From assembly GCA_018296165.2 (NCBI GenBank), contig JACKQL020000017.1:372001-436000 (forward strand): a stretch of DNA of 64,000 nucleotides. The letters are read 5' to 3'. Position numbers and translations under genes: made by a program. Positions 1 through 10,033 of this stretch are shown one piece after another. Below the pieces are notes generated by a model. The model worked only from the letters and a program-made list of their open reading frames with translations. It searched no databases and was not told the origin of the DNA. The stretch comes from Termitomyces sp. T153. Its lineage: Eukaryota; Basidiomycota; Agaricomycetes; Agaricales; Lyophyllaceae. The stretch's first letter is position 1, and every line of letters begins with the position of its first letter.

Positions 1-342
1 TTGTTGGTGGCTACTCGTTCATTCTCTGACTGTTACTCATCGACGGTGTCCAGCTTGCCTGCTTGGTGCCATTCAGCTTGTAGCTGGACGTATGGGCAAG
101 GATGCCTCGAAGGCTGTTGTTCACACCAGCGTGCATCTCGGCGAGCCGAAGGATTTGGGAGGTTTTGGACTTGCCGTTGATATTAAGGTGGAGGGTGTTG
201 ACGAGGATGTTCTAAAAGCTGGGCATGAAGTATGGTGTTATTCCCTCAACAAAAGCACGACCTCACTTAATTTTCCCTGCAGTTCTGTCCTTATAGCCGT
301 GCTCTGCAGCACGGTGCGGTGGTCAAGGTCTCCAAAGCCTGA
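1..342 (+). CDS. OsmC/Ohr-family peroxide-resistance protein, 3' part
   Basis: C-terminal part of an organic-hydroperoxide reductase of the OsmC/Ohr family. These enzymes reduce organic hydroperoxides with a reactive cysteine pair. The readable exon runs from about 54 (ACLLGAIQLVAGRMGK, first redox Cys) to 229, then a 53-nt intron (230-282, GTATGG...CTGCAG, phase 0), then a last exon 283-342 reading FCPYSRALQHGAVVKVSKA and a TGA. The CPYS motif holds the second redox Cys. The gene begins left of the window. Bases 1-53 probably hold a previous exon end (a GGYS-like reading at 6-17) and an intron, but I could not close that junction in frame. Family assignment is firm; the exon boundary at 54 is tentative. 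Confidence 0.8.
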
Positions 343-1321
343 TATGTTTTTTAATCAATACATGAAAGAGAAGCTGGTATTCAAGTGATCGACTATTTTG
401 TAAAGATTCGACGACATTTGTCAATTGAAAGCGTTCAGCTTTTGTACATAATGTGATGGTTGAACGATACGTCATTCCGACTCATTGAATCTTTTTCTGG
501 TCCACGCTCAGGTACTTCAAGAGCATCAGACTTGGCTAGAAACTCTGCCTGAGACTTATGACTTGGCTAGCAGAGCCAAACACAGACATCATCACTACAA
601 TGCTGTCACATCAACTGGTAGAGAGGTTCTCCACGAAATTGCTTTTTAGCGATTGGCATCTACTAGACTTGCGACTATTCCAACTCTCTCGCCTTCAAGG
701 TTTGACTGATCGTTGTAGCTGAGGTTCGTGTTTGATGCGCGATCTCGTACGGTTCTTGAATGTATGAAACGATAAGCAAGATCTGTCGACGAATTCTTTT
801 ACCGATCTAATCCTCGTTATCAATCACTGTCCAATCTAACCCTCGCCTCTCGTTGTCAGTCACCGTCCATACTCTTCGCCCTCCCCGACTACATGACATG
901 GCATTCTAGTCAGAATTTTTGAAGATAATTACTGGAAGCGTTGAATCCGGACTCCCTTTGAATGTAGTTCGTGACTCATGCCAGCCTGTCGTGTTTCTTT
1001 GCATCCAGTCACAATCCGCGTGCGACGCGTTTCGACGCGTCGTCATAGTCGCAAATAGTTCTTTTTCAGAAGGCGCCATACTACTCGGTTTCCGGTCAAC
1101 AAGTTGTTAAACGTTGAACAATCGAGTCACAACTACGTCAAGTATGCCATTGTGATGGTGACGCGTTCCTTGGGAGGGCTGACCACATTACTTATGCGTT
1201 CAAGCTGAGCGATATACCGATGTACACACTAGTGCCCAAGCGTAGGGCACCTTGATGATAGCACAAACAATGGGCAAAACGCCCAACAGAATGAAGCCAC
1301 CATAGTGTCACTTATGCCACT
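343..1321. other. intergenic region with paired ACGCGT boxes
   Basis: About 980 bases between the Ohr-like gene and the next gene. I see no convincing gene. A 63-codon plus-strand frame at 919-1110 has no recognisable features. The region contains three ACGCGT boxes (1025, 1035, 1161) described separately. Confidence 0.6.
1025..1040. promoter_or_regulatory. paired ACGCGT (MluI cell-cycle box-like) sites
   Basis: Two perfect ACGCGT hexamers, 10 bp start to start, separated by TTCG, about 285 bp upstream of the gene at 1322; a third box lies at 1161-1166. ACGCGT is the core bound by the fungal MBF complex at G1/S genes. Function here is inferred from the motif only. Confidence 0.35.
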
Positions 1322-2055
1322 TTGGCCACTACTGGCCACGTAGAAAATGGTATTTATATCCGTCACCTTTCTACGCGGACCTCCTGTGCTTTGATGACCA
1401 TGCAAAACAAACTGCCTGTGCGACTTACTTTTGATTCTTTCCCCATTAATGATGACTCGGACTTGGACTGGAAGCGGGAAATCGAGGACCGGCTTTACGA
1501 TCAAGCCGAAGCGTGAGTCTTCATAGGTGTTCTCGGCGTTGATATTTAGTTGAACCTCTCTACAGACAATACGCTGACAGGATCTCGCACGTTGAAATGG
1601 TATATTTTGATGGGAAACCACTTTACCCATTGGAGCTGGAGAAATTTCTATGTCAAATACGTAAAGATGAAAGAAATTGGATAGATACGGAACCCAGAGG
1701 GTACGATTTGGAATGCACCTTGAAGGATCAAGACCAAATTCAGTCACATAGGAGCGTAGAAATACCTTCGCTGGCTTATACCGACCGACCCGAGTATTCA
1801 TTGATGCCAATCTACGCTCCACGACCAGTGTATGCCTGTTCTCAAAGGCAAGCTGTGTTGAGAATCGCCCTGTAGTCCCATTGACATTTTCCCAGATCCA
1901 TCCTTGATCTCTCACCCTGTGAACTCGACGACGTCGCTAGACAACGGGGGAAGCGTAAACGCGACGAGGATCTGACGGAACTAACTGAGAAATTTACACG
2001 TGTGCATTTATTTCCAGATACAAAGTACGTGGCTTGCATCGCGGTCGAAATCTGA
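1322..2055 (+). CDS. unidentified 204-aa protein, three exons
   Basis: I do not recognise this protein. Exons 1322-1512, 1566-1829 and 1896-2055 join in frame through introns GTGAGT...CTACAG (53 nt) and GTATGC...TCCCAG (66 nt). An alternative acceptor at 1580 also keeps the frame. The product is acidic in its first third (DDSDLDWKREIEDRLYDQ), has a Tyr/Leu-rich middle, and near the C-terminus a basic patch (RQRGKRKRDED) that could be a nuclear localisation signal. It ends VACIAVEI. A later in-frame Met at 1394 is an alternative start. A 228-codon frame overlaps on the minus strand, but only the plus strand has matching splice sites. Gene model moderately sure, function unknown. Confidence 0.5.
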
Positions 2056-2636
2056 ATCCGAATATCCTGATAGGACGACAAAGGAGTCTTGCTCTGCACG
2101 GGGTGGGACGGAGACAGAAAGGGCTGATATAAACACATTCATGAATTCCAATCGGTACGATAGTGAATCTCATGCGCGTCTTCGACTCTTGCGAGGAGGT
2201 AGATCGGCGTTCTGAACAAGGTCCGCCATGCTAGCTTGAATGTGAGGGTGGTTTATATAAGGATATTTGAAGGATCTTTGATGTTGGAGATGGAATAAAC
2301 TGGGAGTCCGACGATTGTAGACTATAATTGGGCTATCCTTGCCATCCCAGTGAGCTATCACGGAATTTTCCAGAAAAGAAGGCGAGGTACGAGACAGACA
2401 GGCACACTTGAGTAAGATGGTTTGAACAAGGGGAACTAAAGTTTCGCCCCTATCTTGGCGTCACGTGAAACCATGGCCACAGAAGCCTCACGAACGCATT
2501 TCTTTGTCTCGTCATCACCTCTCCTGCGTCTCCCTTCCACAATTGCACTGAGTGCTTATTAGAAGCTTGGACTTCTGTGCTTCCTGCACTCGTAAATTGG
2601 CTAGGATACACCTCGCATAATCGGATATAGACAGAA
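2056..2636. other. intergenic region upstream of GET1
   Basis: About 580 bases. Short frames here (for example 2000-2215 plus) are not supported by splice signals or known motifs. It probably holds the 3' UTR of the preceding gene and the GET1 promoter. Confidence 0.5.
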
Positions 2637-3427
2637 ATGTCTCTTATTTTCACCATTTTTGCGCTCGTCTTTTTGACGCAGCTTATTTCCTGGATTGGGC
2701 AGAATGTTTTATTAGAATCGGTATCTTTCTCTTTCGGGATATCAACGACGTGCTCATGTGTTCAAGGCATATTCATTGTATCTGCGGGTGTTCCATTCGT
2801 CGATGAGCGCACAACTACGGGCAAAACGGAAGGAGGTATTGAACACAAAGGCGGAATTATTGAAGACAAGCGCTCAGGACCAGTTCGCGAAATGGGCAAA
2901 GTTGAGGCGTAGTGCAGACAAGGGATTAACGGAGCTTGAGAAACTGAGTGCGTCACTCTGTGTCCCACACCTCACAACTGACGCAATCTCTTTCAGATAG
3001 CGATGTGGCGTCTGCGAAGACTGCCTTTTCCATCAAGTTTAATTCAGCGATCTGGCTCTTGACGACGGGCGTCCAGTTCTTCGTCGGATGGTGGTACAGG
3101 AAAACAGCCGTGTTTTATCTCCCTCCAGGATGGTTTGGTCCTTTAGGATGGTGGCTGTCATTCCCATTTGCACCCGCAGGTCAGCGTTTGTGATTTTTCC
3201 TCTTTGAGAATCCACTTGTGACATGGCTTCCCCCCAGGCTCGGTGAGCGTTGGCGTGTGGCAGATGGCGTGTAAGAGGGTAATTTTGATCGGGGAACGCG
3301 CTGTGAAAGATCTGGTAGCAGGTAAGACAATCACCACTTCACCTTCTTTGTTCTGTTTTCAATGTTCACAGGATCTTTACAAAGCGCGGCTGAGCCTGCA
3401 GCATCAACGGAGAAGAAAGAGATCTGA
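2637..3427 (+). CDS. GET1: Guided entry of tail-anchored proteins factor 1 (Get1/WRB)
   Basis: ER membrane receptor subunit that, with Get2, captures the Get3-tail-anchored protein complex and helps insert the cargo. Five exons (2637-2720, 2767-2947, 2997-3179, 3238-3321, 3372-3427) give 195 aa with every phase closing. The layout is typical: an N-terminal membrane segment ([20 protein letters not shown]), a charged coiled coil (about residues 38-88, with [20 protein letters not shown]), then hydrophobic segments around [19 protein letters not shown] and [16 protein letters not shown], then a short hydrophilic tail ending EKKEI. The coiled coil is the known Get3-binding part in the family. 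Introns are 46-58 nt. The start is the first Met and opens directly on the membrane segment. Confidence 0.92.
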
Positions 3428-3546
3428 TAGAGATGCTGGAGATTGGCTACGTTGTATGTATCAGGGCAATATAGCCTTGTGCTAATTATTGGGCGGACGG
3501 AACACAAACACGGGAAACCGTCGGTGCGCGGATTCATTGTAGGTGC

Positions 3547-3563
3547 ACGCGTTTCCGACGCGT
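3547..3563. promoter_or_regulatory. paired ACGCGT boxes upstream of malate synthase
   Basis: Two ACGCGT hexamers 11 bp apart (separated by TTCCG), about 300 bp before the malate synthase start and downstream of GET1. The spacing and the separating bases resemble the pair at 1025-1040. A TATA-like GTATATAG follows at about 3806. Function is inferred from the motif only. Confidence 0.35.
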
Positions 3564-3860
3564 GTCCGCTGGTTACCATATGGGATGACGACCCCGTTGA
3601 AATCTTTGAACTATGGTTTTGACGTCGTTAAGAAAGGCTAAGCGACATTGTAGACATCGTGTGATGGCTGGTAAGGCGTTGCCACATGGGTAGTGCAGCA
3701 CAAGAATGCACATTGGAAGAACATGTGATATGAGTGAACGGGGGTGGCGCGATCCGCTTTCGGTCCTCGGATGCGGACACGGAGAGCCGTCCCAAATTGG
3801 AAACGTATATAGACAACTTGGCCGTCCCTTTCCATGGTTCGAACAACTTCTCCTCATACA

Positions 3861-5763
3861 ATGATCAAAGGCGTAAAAATCCAATCTAAAGCAGCCCCCC
3901 AGGCCCAGGCTGAGCTCTTCACCGACGGTGCACTCGAGTTCCTCGCCGCTCTCCACAGAACCTTCGAATCAACTAGACAGTCTCTGCTCGTCGCCCGCGA
4001 GGAGGCCCAGCGCAGATACGACTCGGGCGTTTCTCTTGATTTTGCACCAGAGACTGCCAACATCCGCGCTGAACCTTCATGGCACTGCGCACCTCCAGCT
4101 CCTGGTCTTGAAGACCGTCGCGTAGAGATCACTGGTCCAACCGATCGCAAAATGGTCATCAACGCCCTGAACAGTGGCGCCAAAACTTTCATGGCCGACT
4201 TTGAAGGTGCGTTACTTGCTTCCTGTTATTTCGGTTTATGCCTACCGTTTGTCCCAGATTCAAGCTCCCCGACGTTTGCGAATATGATCAATGGCCAAAT
4301 CAACCTTCGTGACGCCATCAGGCGCAATATTGACTTTGAGTCAAACGGGAAACAGTATAAGCTCTCCGCTCAACCTGCTGTTCTGATTGTCCGGTGAGTA
4401 TCACATATTTCAAACAATTGTCGTTTTCTTATCTCTGGCCTAGACCTCGAGGGTGGCATCTCGACGAACCGCGCGTCACCATCGACAACGCACCCATCTC
4501 TGGTTCCATCTTTGATTTCGCCCTCTTCTTCTATCATAATGCAAAGGAGCTTGTCAAGGCGGGACGAGGTCCATACTTCTATCTTCCCAAGATGGAGCAC
4601 TACCTCGAGGCGCGTCTTTGGAACGACATCTTCCTCTTTTCTCAATCGTACATTGGCATGCCCCATAACACAATTCGCGCTACTGTTCTTATCGAGACTC
4701 TTCCGGCTGCGTTCCAGATGGAGGAAATTCTCTTCGAGCTGAGAAACCACTCTTCGGGTCTCAATTGCGGCCGGTAAGTGTGTTATTATGGAGGTCGTCA
4801 GTCCAGCATTCTTGACTTCTCGTCATTTATAGATGGGATTACATCTTTAGTTTCATCAAGAAGCGCAGAGCCGACCGAGGCGCGGTTCTTCCTGACAGGA
4901 AGGATGTAACGATGACCGTCGGATTCATGGATGCCTATGTCAAGCTTCTAATCCAAACTTGCCATAGGTATGTCACGAGGTCGTTTATTCTTGCATCATA
5001 CTCATGCTATCTTTCAACTTTAGGCGGAAGGTCGCAGCAATGGGTGGCATGTCGGCACAGATTCCTATCAAGGATGACGCCAAGGCAAACGAAGTCGCAA
5101 TGGCCAAGGTCCGGGCGGACAAGCTCCGTGAGGTCACCGCAGGCCATGACGGCACTTGGATCGCACATCCACTCATCAATCAAATCGCCCGTCAAATTTT
5201 CGACGAAAATATGCTTGGCCCCAACCAGGCATGTGTTTTCCATTTCTGTCATGCCTTTTTTTTTACAACAAACTTACGGGCTTAACTCTTAGTATCACGT
5301 TCTTCGCCAAGATGTCAAAGTTGCTGCCGCGGATCTGCTGAACACCAAAGTCCCGGGGCAGATCACTGAGGACGGCGTACGCGAGAACGTATCGACGTCC
5401 CTCGCGTATACCTCTGCGTGGATTGGAGGGAATGGGTGTATTCCGCTCAACTACCTCATGGAGGACGCTGCGACCGCTGAGATTACGCGCGTGCAGCTGT
5501 GGCAGTGGGTACACTACGGCGCACGGCTCGACAACGGTCTCCCTATCACGCTTGAGTACATTGACTCGTTGGTAAAGGAGCTTGCGCCTGGTATCAAGAA
5601 GATTGTGGCTGGCGTGAAGGAGGAGAATGTGGACGTTGCGGCGGAGTATTTGAAGGCGCAGGTGAGGAAGCAGTGGCCGAGCGAGTTTTTGACGAGTGAC
5701 TTGATGCCGTACCTGGCCATTGCCGATGGAGTCGATCCCAAGTATCAAAAGTCGGCCCTCTGA
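3861..5763 (+). CDS. Malate synthase (glyoxylate cycle)
   Basis: Condenses glyoxylate with acetyl-CoA to malate, allowing growth on C2 compounds and fatty acids. Six exons (3861-4206, 4258-4393, 4444-4773, 4833-4967, 5024-5228, 5293-5763) give 540 aa, the usual length for the short eukaryotic form. Visible landmarks: RPRGWHLDE (about residue 160, glyoxylate-binding Arg region) and the family signature [15 protein letters not shown] (about residue 260), which matches the PROSITE-type pattern. Intron 5 uses a GC donor (CAG|GCATGT) instead of GT, a known minor class. The protein ends SAL, a weak peroxisomal PTS1-like tripeptide, so peroxisomal location is plausible but not certain. An upstream in-frame ATG at 3834 would add nine residues. 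Confidence 0.95.
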
Positions 5764-7684
5764 GAGGTTGTTGAGGTCGTACTTGAGTAGGCGTATGTTC
5801 ACATTTATTAGTCCATTTTCTTTTTGTTCCTTTGGCAATTGGCGGACCGTTTCAGTCAGATCTATGTATATATGTATTATAGGTCACATTTATTACCAGC
5901 ACAGTACACAGCCTCGATTCGCATATCATATATCCTTTGTCTAGGATGCACGTGTCGTAGGTTTGAACCTTAAGCTTGAGAAGTTGTACTTCAACGGCGC
6001 TCCTTTATGAAATCCTGGGTTAGAGAATCTTTACTTATTCTGTCCGGTCGTTTCGATCAGCTTCACGATAGCCTAAGATTCCCAAGCGCATACTAAATAT
6101 ACTCGCTAAACAATCAAACTTTGACGGTCCTCTTTTCTGGAATGCTAGGTCATTCAAAAATCTTTACTTCCTTGATGTCGTCATTCCTTGAAGAATAGGT
6201 TCTCCATAACGTATCTTTTTCTGAGTACGGAAGTTATGTTCGATGGAACTCAAGAAGGCACCGTCTCAATAAGACGGTGGAATTTGCATTAAGTTTTACC
6301 CAGATTAACATTATGTTGGCTTCTTATACCCCTGTTCGTTCGTTGAAAGTGGTCAGCTCGAAGGTACTGTTCGCCGTTTGATGATAGGCCGATTGTGAAG
6401 GGTTCTGAACAAAGTGGATCTGCGGAAGGTAGGTATCGACATCTGTTATGCCGCAGTAATGCGATGAGCAAACGGAGATGAGTAGCCTGTTAGTAAAGAC
6501 CAAACTCATCTTCAACCTTGATAGTTCCGCGCTCGCCGCCCCGCTATGGTGGGTTCACTATCAGAATAAAAGTCTTAGCAAATAAGTAAGGCTGGGAACT
6601 AATACTACGAGGATTTCTGATCGCGAGGCTTGATTAAGAATCGCTCATCAGTACCAGTTGTCGTGCGTGTTACATTCACTGCCAGGCTTTTGATGACTGC
6701 GCAGGCAGCTTACCCTATGAAAACATGGATAGAGTTAAGGCCTGGTGCTATTTACATTGAAGATGATTGGACAAAGTTCCCTTGAAACTCGATCGGAAAG
6801 TCAGAATGAGATATCAAGCTGGATGAAATTTGCGCGTGACGACAATGACTAGTTCACGAGGAAGCTGAATCGCTGAACCGTCGGTGAAGAAGCTTTTCGA
6901 CGTTCAACTTTCAAGATTCAATATTTCGGCCTTTGACCATGCCCTTCCACCTCACGAAAACCAATGCGAAGCTGAAGAACCATATTCATATGCGCGTCAT
7001 AATGTCTGGGTGAGAAAACATGGCTCTGCTGGTGCGCCCTCTCCTCTCTTTCCGATCGTGCTGCCTTCCCTCATCTACGAAGCATCCAATGCTTAGATGT
7101 TCAACTTCGTCCTCCTCCAGTGACGGCGCTTGGCATTATACTATGAACAAAAACAACAAATTGAGCAATCATTTCCCACCCCCCAAAATTGAGCTTGCAA
7201 ACCTGGATTTTGGTATCCGTCTTCAGGCGGAACCACTGGGGGATCGGCCTAAGATAAATCACAGGTCAATATCTCAGCATAGCTGAAATCATTGGGTAAA
7301 CACACCTGTTTTGGCGTCCTGCCTTGGCGAGAATTCTTTTGGTGCGGAAGGTCTTCTGGGAGGGCTAATCACATGAAGTATCACTTAGCACCCATTGAAC
7401 ATGCATTTGGAGCGACAGGGAGCGTACCATCGTCGGCGGCGGGGTGGTGTCGGTGGTGTCGGACGGATAGAAAAAATAAGGTTTGCCGGGTGGCACCAAC
7501 TGTATAGTTGTTGTGCCCTGCTTTCCCTCCATCGGACACTGCCGAGCACCTGCGGCTGGAATTGGGAAGCGGCCCGGGACGCCGTGGGCCTAGACTTGAC
7601 GCCTGACTTGACACGTTAGCGCGTGGAGTTGCTATTCTGGGAACGATCTTTAAACTTCTCCGCGTTGCCTCTGTTCAAACAGCC
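5764..7684. other. long intergenic region
   Basis: About 1.9 kb. The first part is probably malate synthase 3' UTR. A 70-codon frame at 6884-7096 and other short frames have no recognisable domains or splice sites. No tRNA, repeat array or mobile-element end was seen. Confidence 0.5.
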
Positions 7685-8340
7685 ATGAGACTTTTCCAAT
7701 GGTTCCCTTTGCTCCTTGCCGCCGCTGCCTTTGCGGCTGATGCAGAGCCTCCTACAGAGCTCGTTGTCGAGACCACTTACAAGCCCGAGGAGTGCACGAT
7801 CCATGCGCAGAAGGGAGACCAAATTCAGGTCCATTACGTGTGTACCATGGTTCATTCCTTTCATTCTCAAGCCTTATTTGCTTGTTATAGACGGGTTCAT
7901 TGTTTGACACAGGAAAGAAATTTGACTCTAGGTTGGTGCCAATGATGTTAATCGTACTTTGTTCTTGACATTCGAGTCCCTAGCCACGACCGCAATGCAC
8001 CTCTAGGAATTACACGTATGCACTTGCCTTGATACCGTCCACTTGAAACGTATTGACGTTGTGACGCTCGAATCCTAAAGTCGGCATTGGTCAAGTTATC
8101 AAGGGATGGGACCAGGGACTGCTCGGCATGTGCGTCAACGAGAAGCGTAAACTCACTATTCCTCCCGAGTTGGGATATGGTGCGTAGTTGTGTTTCCAGC
8201 CTCCAACTGCGGATTTTATTGTTGTATCCCTCCTAGGCGCCCGTGGTGCTGGTGGTGTCATTCCTCCCGGTGCTACACTCGTCTTCGAGACAGAGATGGT
8301 CGCCATTAATAGGCAGGATGAGAAGCGTGACGAACTCTGA
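7685..8340 (+). CDS. FKBP-type peptidyl-prolyl isomerase, ER lumenal (FKBP2-like)
   Basis: Catalyses cis-trans isomerisation of prolyl bonds during folding in the ER. Five exons (7685-7837, 7891-7931, 7984-8015, 8081-8179, 8237-8340) give 142 aa with all phases closing. The N-terminus is a signal peptide ([19 protein letters not shown]). The FKBP core follows: [49 protein letters not shown] segment (here [15 protein letters not shown]), [14 protein letters not shown]. The C-terminus KRDEL is an HDEL/KDEL-type ER retrieval signal. The short exons are normal for basidiomycetes. Length and architecture match FKBP2/FKBP13. Confidence 0.95.
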
Positions 8341-8554
8341 TTCCAATGGACCTTATGTATCGCATGTACGACGCATCTATGACTGTAAAATATGGATTTG
8401 AAATTGGGTTGTCTCGCTGAATTTCTTATGGTTTCGTCATTGAGTCGCCCAACGCAACGAGAATGTGGTACGTCGGCTTCTCTTGTACATTTGGCACCTT
8501 GAACTATCCTTTTCCTATATGAAGATTCTGCAGCAGATCGCGTAACCTTGCTAA

Positions 8555-9078
8555 ATGCCTTCAAAGTCACAATGGGATCTTTCTGGCTCGAATATCCTCA
8601 TAATTACTCCTGTCACCCATAGTATATGCAAGGCACAAGCACAGGGGACACGTCAATGTGTCGGATTCAATTTGTCTTCGGACTCTTGGCGTCAATGTCG
8701 AGGAACAATTTCGACATCACCGTGTGAGTACTTATTTTGTACGAGTTCGAGTAGTTGACTGTTGGTGATGACGACTATGCTGATTTACTCAAGTCCATTA
8801 TGGTTCACCTGTATAAGCACAATGACAATGAGGAGACGAAGGATCCACCGCTTCTTGCTCTTGAAAGGAAGGCAGTCTGCAACCCCCTTCGACATTTACG
8901 AGAACGAAGTAATCTGACTAGGTTCGTCATTACAGCCAAGACTTCTTTGACAGGTTTCATCAAAATTTTCCCAACAAACCACCTTTCGAAACCATTGATG
9001 TTGCAGGCGCCGTTAGATAAGTTGAAGGACATTTTGTCCAAGCTCCTTACTCAGGAGATGGAGGATAGTGCCAAATAA
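8555..9078 (+). other. unassigned coding-like stretch
   Basis: A plus-strand frame from 8755 to 9078 reads a plausible helical segment (YADLLKSIMVHLYKHNDNEE, then PLDKLKDILSKLLTQEMED). The upstream frame ending at FDITV is followed by a GTGAGT, but the nearest usable acceptor would make an intron of only about 31 nt. It may be a degraded or mis-assembled gene. I do not recognise it. Confidence 0.2.
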
Positions 9079-9580
9079 AGATCATAGAGTTCCTTGACTT
9101 ACAGTTGTATGTTCCACGACAGTTGGTAGCCGATCATTTTGCCACATTCGTTGCGACTTTTAAGTATAATGTGTTCACACTACTTTGCGTGTGGGTTGTA
9201 AACTGCAGATTCTTAACGTCATATTACGAAAATTGGCTCAAAGAAAGCCTCGCTGCAGCTGAGATATATCTAGATTTGATTTTGTTGGGACACCTTTATT
9301 TGGTCATTTTCGAATGGTGGCACTCCACAACAACATTCCAACAAAAGCACCCCCATTCTATTGACCCCAAGTGCCACACCGACGTGAGGGAGCTTGTCAT
9401 ATCCGAATTCCTATACAGTCGATAATCTACCATACAAGCCTGTAGACGCATGCCATTTGTGGCTCCTTGAACTTCCCACGGTCCAGATAAGATTTAAAAT
9501 TAAAGACGCGCTAGATTCCTCGATTCACTGGTGTCGTTGAGAATAAAACCATATTTCGTATGTTTCTAAAGCAAAAAGAT
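9079..9580. other. intergenic stretch between unassigned frame and tRNA
   Basis: About 500 bases. A 106-codon plus-strand frame at 9105-9425 has no known motif and no splice context. Nothing else seen. Confidence 0.45.
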
Positions 9581-9661
9581 GGGCCTCACTGGGAGTTGAA
9601 CCCAGGACCTCCTCGATTTAAAGCTCCCAAACGAGGAATCATACTACTAGACCATAAGGCC
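9581..9661 (-). tRNA. tRNA-Pro (anticodon UGG) with a 9-nt intron
   Basis: On the minus strand the sequence folds as a complete tRNA. The acceptor is GGCCTTA paired to TGAGGCC plus discriminator C. The D arm is GGTCTAGTAGTATGAT. The anticodon stem CCTCG/CGAGG has loop TTTGGG and anticodon TGG. The T arm is CTGGG-TTCAACT-CCCAG. Ten bases lie between TTTGGG and the 3' anticodon stem, so after allowing one loop base an intron of about 9 nt sits at the canonical position 37/38. Fungal tRNA-Pro(UGG) genes commonly have an intron there. The gene is 81 nt, i.e. 72 plus intron. CCA is not encoded. Confidence 0.9.
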
Positions 9662-9835
9662 TTGAGAACAATGCAATGTAACGGCATGGAGAGTAATTTT
9701 TTACGATCACGCGGAGATACAATAAGTCCGAGTTCCGACTAGACATTCCGAGCCGGGTATGGTTCATTTTGGGTTCTTTCTGGTCGAGAGGCTTAAAGCA
9801 TTGGACTGGTCAATCATTGGTATGAGAAGTGCTCA

Positions 9836-9881
9836 TTAAAGCTCCCAAACAAGAGGAATCATACTACTAGACCATAAGGCC
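9836..9881 (-). repeat. truncated duplicate of the tRNA-Pro 5' half
   Basis: About 46 bases repeat the 5' half of the neighbouring tRNA-Pro, from the first base through D arm and anticodon loop into the intron (GGCCTTATGGTCTAGTAGTA..., then GCTTTAA). There is a two-base difference in the anticodon stem. The T arm and 3' acceptor strand are missing, so it cannot be a functional tRNA. It lies 175 bp from the intact gene in the same orientation. Confidence 0.75.
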
Positions 9882-10033
9882 GTTGTTACGGTTACAATTG
9901 ATTTGCCTGATATCAAAAAATGAGCTAAATTTAGCCAAATGATCGGAATCCGGAAGATCCCGAATACCAGAATTGATGGCTATGGCCTTTGTTTTGACTG
10001 CCAGACGGCCAAGCACTCTACAAAGCTGAAGAC

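Noticed and set aside
1229..1915. 228-codon open frame on the minus strand
   Set aside because: It overlaps the plus-strand gene at 1322-2055, whose two introns close in frame. The minus frame has no recognisable domain or splice context.
9105..9425. 106-codon plus-strand frame
   Set aside because: No family resemblance, no introns or start context, and low-complexity hydrophobic composition.
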